Under the pieces are notes generated by a model. That model worked only from the letters and a program-made list of their open reading frames with translations, was not told the origin of the DNA and did not search any database. DNA of 64,000 nt from Hyaloscypha bicolor E (Eukaryota > Ascomycota > Leotiomycetes > Helotiales > Hyaloscyphaceae): NCBI RefSeq assembly GCF_002865645.1, contig NW_020194512.1, positions 1,901,183 through 1,965,182 of the forward strand, written 5' to 3'. The translations under genes were made by a program, and so were the position numbers. This document shows, piece after piece, positions 57,801 to 64,000 of this stretch (position 1 is its first letter; each line of letters opens with the position of its first letter).

Positions 57801-58585
57801 TGGCCAGACAACGGACTCTTTGGACGCCAGACTGAAGGTTTTAGATGAGCAACTTAAAGCGTACCGAAGAAAACAAGGCGCTTCAGACGAAGAGATCAAC
57901 GATGCAGCAGTCGACGCCGAAGGATCCTACAGACGTGCCAAAACTAACCATCAAGGACTCGTAGAACTTTTGGCGTTATTGAAGCAGTCTTTCCTGAACC
58001 GGATCGAAATGTATCGTCGCTTTCAGAGATCCATTACCGCCAGGTCCCGAATCAATTTCGGTTACCTGCTCAGTGAGCGAGCTTTCCGTGGCAAGCTTAC
58101 AATTGACCACATCCACAAGAAGCTCGATGTCCATGTTCAGCCTGACGATACTGTCAAAGGCAGCAAGGGACGGCAGACCAAAACGCTTTCTGGAGGAGAA
58201 AAGTCCTTCTCATCTATCTGCCTGCTCTTATCCCTCTGGGAGGCAATGGGTGCACCTTTGCGTTGTTTGGACGAGTATGACGTTTTCATGGACGATGTCA
58301 ACCGGGACGTGACCACGAAGATGATCGTAAGTTGCCCCTCCAACAGGAGGTGTCTTCCCACACTGACGATCTATAGATCAGCGCTGCCCGACGCTCTGTC
58401 GGTAGGCAATTCATCTTGATCACTCCAAAGGGACTTGGAAATGGTACTTCTGACATTGCCGAAGAAGACGTGAAAATAACAAGGTAAGCTCATTGTTCTT
58501 TTCTGTACACAGAATATGACTTACCACCCATAGGTTGACGGATCCCCGCAAAAGACGCATAGATGACATGCTCCAAGCCCAATAG
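54816..58585 (+). CDS. SMC6: SMC6, subunit of the Smc5-Smc6 complex
   Basis: Exons 54816-54902, 54973-56746, 56822-58326, 58377-58483 and 58534-58585; 1174 residues. Smc5-Smc6 is a chromosome-bound ATPase for homologous repair and replication-fork stability. An acidic N-terminal tail is followed by the ATPase head with Walker A GENGSGKS (about 146-153). A long coiled coil, a hinge near 590-720 (IGPLGMHIKLLKPEWSHILE to NNMNWCQVAI) and the returning coil follow. The C-terminal head carries the signature LSGGEKS and a Walker B-like region CLDEYDVFMDDVNR. The first intron ends at the AG before CAAGGC (54972), with CTAAC 13 bases upstream; the earlier AG at 54956 breaks the frame. All ATPase motifs are intact. 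Confidence 0.97.
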
Positions 58586-58790
58586 ACTCTACGCTGTTGA
58601 TTTTCCGAATTTGGGCTCGACAACTCGATTTGTATATTGCTAAGGGGGCCTTCTGTATTTTACACGGGCGTTTGACAGTTTGGTTGGCTCACTGCTATTT
58701 GCGCTCGGGCGGCATCATTCTTCCAAAATTAGAGCACACATGTAGACGTAATAACACACTTGGCTTTCGCCATACACTTGAGTCTCTCAC

Positions 58791-59624
58791 TCATATTCTG
58801 ACGCCTTTAGATCTCAAAACATTTAACCCGGCATGGGCCGTAAATCCAGCCCATTGAGCTACATTCCCCATCGTTCCTCCCACAATTTGTACATCCTTAA
58901 ATCTCCTGTTTAGAAACTCTCTCGTATCAATGAAATCAGGTGATTTATCAGTCGTCATGAAAAGCTCGGTGGCTGCATAGATTGCAGAGAGTGAAGCTCG
59001 CTTCATGTACCAGGAGGTATCGACCGACGTGTCACCGGAGAGAAACCAGATCTCGTCTGAGAGCGATGACAGTTCGGAAATGGCTGTTGGCATGTGTGAT
59101 GGTTGTGCCATGAATGCTAGTGCCTACAATGATTTCTCGTCAACCACATATCTCCATTATATGACTGGGTTGAGGCTGGTTGAGAAATGAAGACATACTT
59201 CCTGCCACCGATGTATAATCTCTCTATTTGCCATCAACCGCTCCCACGTCAGCGCCTTCACCTTCCATCCCACTCCAGGGACCTTCTCTCTTTCTTTTAA
59301 TGCGGGTGAAAGGATATGCTCATGTTTCGCGAGAGCGAGACGTTGTGTATAGAGGTGGTAATGCACGAGACTGAAGGTGCCATTAGGAAAGAGGTTTGTC
59401 GATGCATCGATATAGCCAGCATCTTTTGTGCCTAGGGAGAGTGTCGTGTGAGTGAAGCCATGGCTGGGGATGTGTGGGATGGCCGCTGAGAGGATCGAGG
59501 ATTCGGTGGGCGTAAAGGGTCCGGGTGGCGGTGGATGGTCGTAAGAATGGTATGGGCGGAGGATAGGGAGCGCAATTCGTTTTGAGAGCGGTCGCAGCCG
59601 AGGAAGATGAGTTCTGATTGCCAT
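58791..59624 (-). CDS. COQ9: Ubiquinone biosynthesis protein COQ9
   Basis: Exons 59624-59199 and 59123-58791; 252 residues. Coq9 binds lipids and Coq7 and is needed for the hydroxylation step of coenzyme Q synthesis in the mitochondrial matrix. An Arg-rich presequence (MAIRTHLPRLRPLSKRIALP) is followed by the COQ9 core: ILSAAIPHIPSHGFTHTTLS, WERLMANREIIHRWQEALAF, MPTAISELSSLSDEIWFLSG, DTSVDTSWYMKRASLSAIYA. These four blocks and the size fit the family. The C-terminal amphipathic stretch (FLNRRFKDVQIVGGTMGNVA) is the region used for membrane and Coq7 contact. Convergent with SMC6; the stops are 205 bases apart. Confidence 0.95.
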
Positions 59625-59933
59625 CGTGGTGTGGTTGGTGATAAATGAGGTGAAGTTTGGGTTGATTGATTGCTTTGACCAGGCGAGGCTCGCAAGGCTG
59701 ACGATTCGACCAAAATCTTGAGATGACTTAAGAATCTCAGACTCGGTTTAGAATGGTGCTATCAGGGATTGGTTTAGGTTGATCTGTCTATTTGGTACAT
59801 TAGCACTTCGTAATTGTCAAAATCAAAGGTATCGAGATTTCAGTAAGAAGGGCTTGGTTCAAGATGAATTAACAAGTCATCTAATTGCAAATCAAGCTAG
59901 TGTTGCTGAAGTATCGATATGGACATTACTCGT
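59625..59933. other. Intergenic region upstream of COQ9
   Basis: A 309-base gap containing the COQ9 promoter and the 3' end of TSR4. No gene or strong motif is seen. Confidence 0.5.
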
Positions 59934-61314
59934 TTATCTCCTCTCATTCAATTCTTCCCATTGAACGCCAGCCCACTCCTCCACATATCCTATCTCACCA
60001 TTCTGTACACCGTTCTGCTGGCAATCTCTCTCGCAAACACCAACAATGATGGTTCCCCACTCCATCCCATCAATACTTATCTCTTCCCTCTCCAACTCCA
60101 TAATAGCATGCGGTGTCAGCTGCACCTCAAAGACTCTCCCGGCGCCACAGTTCCCACACCTCGGGATTCTACCCCCGTTCACAGATGTCGTTGTAACTTT
60201 CACATCATCCTTCCCCGAACTCCCTAATAACTTCCCAACATCATCATGCTTCGAGTACAACAATGGCTCCCCCTTAAATTCATACCGAATAACCTGTTCC
60301 GGATTCTGAGCTAACCTGTCAGCGAATTTCTGGAACGTCATGTCAATCGTGCTCTCAAAGACATCTTTATCTTCCTTCTGATTGCTTCCTCCTTGGCCTT
60401 CGTCTAAATCCATAGTCTGGGTGGGAATAGGCGGATCTTCAATTTTGTCCAAGATCTCGTAGTTTGCGTCTACGAGATAATACAGTGGGTATGCAGGTGG
60501 AAGTTCTGACTCTTGTGGCCAGGGATCGGGGGGTAGGGGACGTCCAAATTGAGGCTGGTCGATGTTGAGAGAAAGGGCAGAGGCGAAGGTCTTGAGGAAG
60601 TCGGTGGTCTCCGATGGGCGCTGAGGTGGTTTTGCTGCAAGCTCTGAGACTGGAAGGCGAGCAGCTGCAAAGGGGTTATTTGGAGCTGACGAAGATGGGG
60701 TGGAAAACGGATTCGATGGTGCTGCACTCTTCGGATTGGTGGAGAATGGGTTCGCGGAAGTTGAGGTCGAAGATGGTTTCGTGCCGAATAACGTCTCCCC
60801 CAAATTCACATCTGATGTTGAGATCGGGGTATCCCCTTCCAATTGTGATTTGGCATTCCCCTTCCGCTTGTCTTTCGCCGCAACTTCAGTTACCCTAATG
60901 CCCCTCAGAGCCTTCACACTCCCCTCTTTGCGCCTGCACGTCTTTCGCCGGCATGTCATCACGTACAAGCGTCTCTCATGTCCGGAGAAGAACTCTGGTA
61001 GATCTCCATTCAACTGTAGAAGCAAGACCATGAAATCATCGCACACTTTGCACTTCGCCAACGTCGCAGAAGGTGGGGCCGTGGGGTCAAGCCAGGTCTG
61101 GCAAGAAGAACGTTAGCTCATCTAATACAGTGGCTACCGACCGAGCCTAAAATCCGATACACGTATCTGTCCATGTCTTCAGACTTACTGGTTTTCCACC
61201 TAGCTGACTGATGGTATCGTCCGAGGGCATACTCGAGGCATATCCTAAAAGAACATTGGTCTCGGTGTATTCGTTATTCTCGCCACCTGAAGAGTCACTA
61301 TCGTAAGGCGCCAT
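59934..61314 (-). CDS. TSR4: Tsr4/PDCD2-family chaperone of ribosomal protein uS5
   Basis: Exons 61314-61189 and 61097-59934; 429 residues. Tsr4 and PDCD2 bind nascent ribosomal protein uS5 (Rps2) and carry it to the 40S precursor. The N-terminus (ETNVLLGYASSMPSDDTISQ, then LGGKPTWLDP) is the family's opening. A zinc-binding CKVC follows (about 56-59) with further cysteines at TCRRKTCRRK. The C-terminal PDCD2_C domain is at about 290-429 (QVIRYEFKGEPLLYSKHDDV; RCGNCGAGRVFEVQLTPHAI; YVEEWAGVQWEE). The central linker is Ser/Pro-rich and contains three NPF tripeptides. Splicing at 61188-61098 is required to join LGGKP to TWLDP. Confidence 0.93.
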
Positions 61315-62397
61315 TTCAATATATCTTTGTCAACCTCTTCCATGGCCAAGGGAAGAAAGGCGTCAAGTTGGAGGAATGCGAGTATTTAAAGGCTGAGCTG
61401 CGTATGTTGAGTAACCATTTCCCAAAGGGATATTTTAAGCGATCGCGAGGCTGAGAAAATGGACCATCCAATCACGCAGTCATATGCAAAAAACTCCCTG
61501 TTTTAGCGCATTTTGGCGAAACCATACTTTTTTAAATCTGTAAATTGAATTTTACTAAAACTACAAATTTCTTAATAGAATTAAATAATTAGAAAAGCCT
61601 TCTTTTAAATAGGCTTAAATATCTTAAATCTCTATTAGACTAAGAGTCCCAAATGTAGTATTATAGTAATTTTAAGGGTTAAAAGAAAAGGAATTTTGGT
61701 GTTCCTCGTTCTCGCCTAAATTTTGTCCGTGGAGGCCCGCCAGACTCAAGCCGGAGTAAATTTTGAGAGAACAAGGACTAAAAACCCAATTAGAAAAGTA
61801 GCTTAAGAGAAGAACTTAAGATCTCTTTGAAAGTTAATAAAAGATCCTAATAAAGGACTATTAATTCTAATAGAGTACTTAAAGAAAAAAAATCCTATAA
61901 TAAGAACATGAAATTAAAAGTAAAAATATATGATTTTCGGGTACTTTTTACTCGACTTTCGAGCCTTATATAAATAAAATTTAAACGAGAATGAGAAATA
62001 CTAAAATTCCTTTCCTTAAGTCCTATAAAATTAATTAAGAACCAACTTAGAACCCTATTAAAGTATATATTTAGAGTCCATAAAGTAATGCGAATCTTTA
62101 TATATATACTTTTTATTAATAAAAGTCTTAAAATAGTGAAGTTTTATTAATTAGGAAAACGTTTACGAGAAAGATTGACTGAAGTCATTCAATGGTCATC
62201 CAAGTCTTCATAAAGACATCTAATTATACATCTGATACACAGAGGAAGTCTCAAGGAAGAGGACGCGCCAACGCCTTCGCTATTTGTCAACCTGAGAAAA
62301 GGCGTCTGGTTAAAAACGTAAAATTTTACACATCCAACACGTCTTCATGACTTCGTAAAAGCAGCTTTGCGCCGAAGAATCCTGCACCTGCAGGAAA
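61315..62397. other. AT-rich intergenic tract with RIP-like decay
   Basis: After about 180 bases of TSR4 promoter the sequence from about 61500 to 62165 becomes strikingly AT-rich, with no open reading frame. It stands out sharply from the surrounding, more GC-balanced sequence. One short GC-rich island (about 61700-61760) remains. Related copies of one sequence lie inside (listed separately). A small degraded repeat or transposon relic is the likely explanation. Confidence 0.7.
61690..62010. repeat. Inverted repeat copies with only C-to-T / G-to-A differences
   Basis: The reverse complement of 61690-61724 aligns to 61976-62010 over 35 bases. Six positions differ, all C-to-T or G-to-A, always with the A/T base in the right copy. 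Extending inward (61725-61739 against 61960-61975) with one gap adds seven more differences of the same kind and no transversion. A third, more decayed copy in the right copy's orientation lies near 61757-61785 and makes a hairpin with the first. Such one-way transitions are the mark of RIP. Confidence 0.8.
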
Positions 62398-64000
62398 TTA
62401 GTATGCACCGCGAATCTTTGCATAGAGTTCCGTATCCAGGAAGTTGTAGTTGGGGTCCAGCTCGCAGAACGGATGTTGAGATAAAAGCGTGTCGGCAGTG
62501 GGACGCTCAGGGGGATTGCTAAATCCAAGTTAGTGCATGCAGAGTCGTGGGAATCCATTCCGGTTACTCACATCGTGAAACAGTCAAACATGAACGCCAC
62601 AGCTACTGGGCTGATAGTGGTTGCAACATCATCCGGGATTGGGGGGGCTTCGTTTAGACTGCCAAGTTTGTAAATGGCTCCCACCGTTTCTTCCTTGCTC
62701 CACGGTCTCCTTCCAGCGAACATCTCGAGAACAACGCATCCAAGGGACCAGATATCCACTTTCGCCGAGTAGCCCTGACCTTGAGATCGGACGACCTCGG
62801 GAGCCATCCAGAAAACGGAACCCTGCATGGAATTTGACGCATCGTTTCCGTAAATGTTGTCCGTTTTCTTCGAAATGCCAAAATCGGAAATCTTGCAGGT
62901 TCCGTCAAGATCCAATAGAATATTGTCGGCCTTCAGATCACGGTGAAGGATACCTTCTCGATGCAGGTATGCAAGCCCTGAAAGTGTCTGCCGCGTCAAC
63001 GAACTCACTACGCCCTCCTCAAACTTGCCGTGCTTCCGCAAACAGCTTCCCACACTGCCACCAGAAATATACTCGAGGAAGATACTGATGGACATTTCTT
63101 TTCGTTCGCAGCCAAGATATTGGACAATATTGACGTGATCCAGATGTTGCATAGTATCAATCTCTTGATCAAGGGCGGCTACCATTTCTCGCATCTTATC
63201 TTTGTCGTTCCCAGCGGCTTTTGCGCTGACTTCAACTTGTTTGACAGCTAAGAATTCGCCCGTAGTGGCGTTCATTCCGAGATAAACACGACCGTAGGTT
63301 CCTTTGCCGATCAATTGGCCTTTAAACCATCGGAAAGTTGCTTGTCTTTTCGGAATCGTGTCTTGTGGGATCTGGGGTAGAATCATGCTACCGCGCTGAG
63401 GTTTGATCTGGACAATATTGGCCCCGAACATCTTAGTACTTTTACGACGAAGAATTGTGCTGGAAGCGCCTTGCTGTATAGGCGCAGTAAATCGTTTGTT
63501 CGCTTCATGCGCGCCCCTGGCGACTTCACGGATAGACTTCATGCGTCCTAGCCCACCAGAACGGCGGATATTTCTTTGCGCCATACTTTGCATGGAGCCT
63601 CGGCTCTCAAGTGCTTTCAAAGTTGATTCATCCGAGCCTAGCGTATCCCCGTCATTATAGGACAAGCTGGATCTGGCAGTATTTGCTGCTGGCGTTTCAC
63701 CGATTGTCATCCCGGCCTGGGCTGCTGCCAGCTGTTCTAGAGATTCATTTGATTCCGCTATAGGCGAAACCGGGGGAGAACCTCCGGAGCTTGCTTCTAG
63801 GACTGGTTGATCAAGGTCAAGGTTGGGGAAGAAGTCGTCTAGATGGTTGATAAGGGCTTCCGCAGGGGGTCTGCTTGCCCACAGGTCCTCTCTGGCAAAT
63901 GACTCCCGGCGGAGTAGTTTTGCACTCATATCTTCCGACGACTCCGCAGACCACCCCTCAGAGTTTGAAGCAGCAGAACCAGGTATACGTCGTTGTGGTC
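62398..64000 (-). CDS. BCK1: BCK1-type MAP kinase kinase kinase, C-terminal part (5' end outside window)
   Basis: Exons ...64000-62572 and 62518-62398; about 516 residues visible. Bck1 is the MAPKKK of the cell wall integrity pathway, acting below Pkc1 and above Mkk1/2 and Slt2. The open frame continues past the right edge (PQRRIPGSAASNSEGW before MSAKLL). Upstream of the kinase is the conserved RPPAEALINHLDDFFPNLDL, typical of fungal Bck1. The kinase domain begins with GKGTYGRV, has the ATP lysine in LAVKQVE, the catalytic HRDLKADN, DFGISKK and WMAPEVV. The last exon ends INPPERPTADTLLSQHPFCE and TELYAKIRGAY. Splicing across 62571-62519 replaces a stop directly after FTM. The related Ste11 lacks the PPAE block, which favours Bck1. 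Confidence 0.94.

Overview
The window is nuclear DNA from a filamentous ascomycete (Pezizomycotina). The evidence is many short introns (about 45-80 bases) with GT/AG ends and CTAAC/CTGAC-type branch points, compact genes on both strands, a HAUS1 augmin subunit and a fungal delta-8 sphingolipid desaturase (neither present in budding yeast), and an AT-rich tract whose repeat copies differ only by C-to-T and G-to-A changes, as left by RIP. Protein wording resembles Leotiomycetes, but that placement is a guess. I rebuilt exon structures by hand from reading-frame continuity and family knowledge, with no alignment or RNA data.

Left part (1-18.6 kb): a Whi5/Nrm1-like cell-cycle repressor runs off the left edge; then a zinc metallopeptidase with a jacalin-like tail, phosphatidylserine synthase, the divergent pair GAR1 / threonyl-tRNA synthetase, an SLM1-type BAR-PH protein with a 10-base exon, and an Ldb17/Dip1/SPIN90 actin regulator. 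From 18.6 to 23.2 kb I find no convincing gene.

Middle (23.2-46.8 kb): a Gbp2/Hrb1-type SR protein with three RRMs and an 8-base exon, an unknown Cys-rich protein, the divergent pair SRP14 / SGD1, dihydrolipoamide dehydrogenase, an unknown Cys/Gly-rich gene, the sphingolipid desaturase, a spliced 87-residue unknown protein behind a TATA box, VAC14, and the divergent pair HAUS1 / DNAJC3-like co-chaperone.

Right part (46.8-64 kb): eIF3k, the divergent pair UTP22 / cystathionine gamma-synthase, SMC6, COQ9, TSR4, the AT-rich RIP-like tract, and the kinase end of a BCK1-type MAPKKK that runs off the right edge.

There is no operon, secondary-metabolite cluster, CRISPR array, rRNA gene or intact mobile element. 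Most genes are core housekeeping. Two themes recur: ribosome and translation factors (GAR1, THS1, SRP14, SGD1, eIF3k, UTP22, TSR4) and membrane lipid / phosphoinositide biology (PS synthase, SLM1, VAC14, sphingolipid desaturase). I did not find a clear new multi-gene system. The most unusual items are the RIP-like repeat set, the two very short exons and the three uncharacterised small genes.
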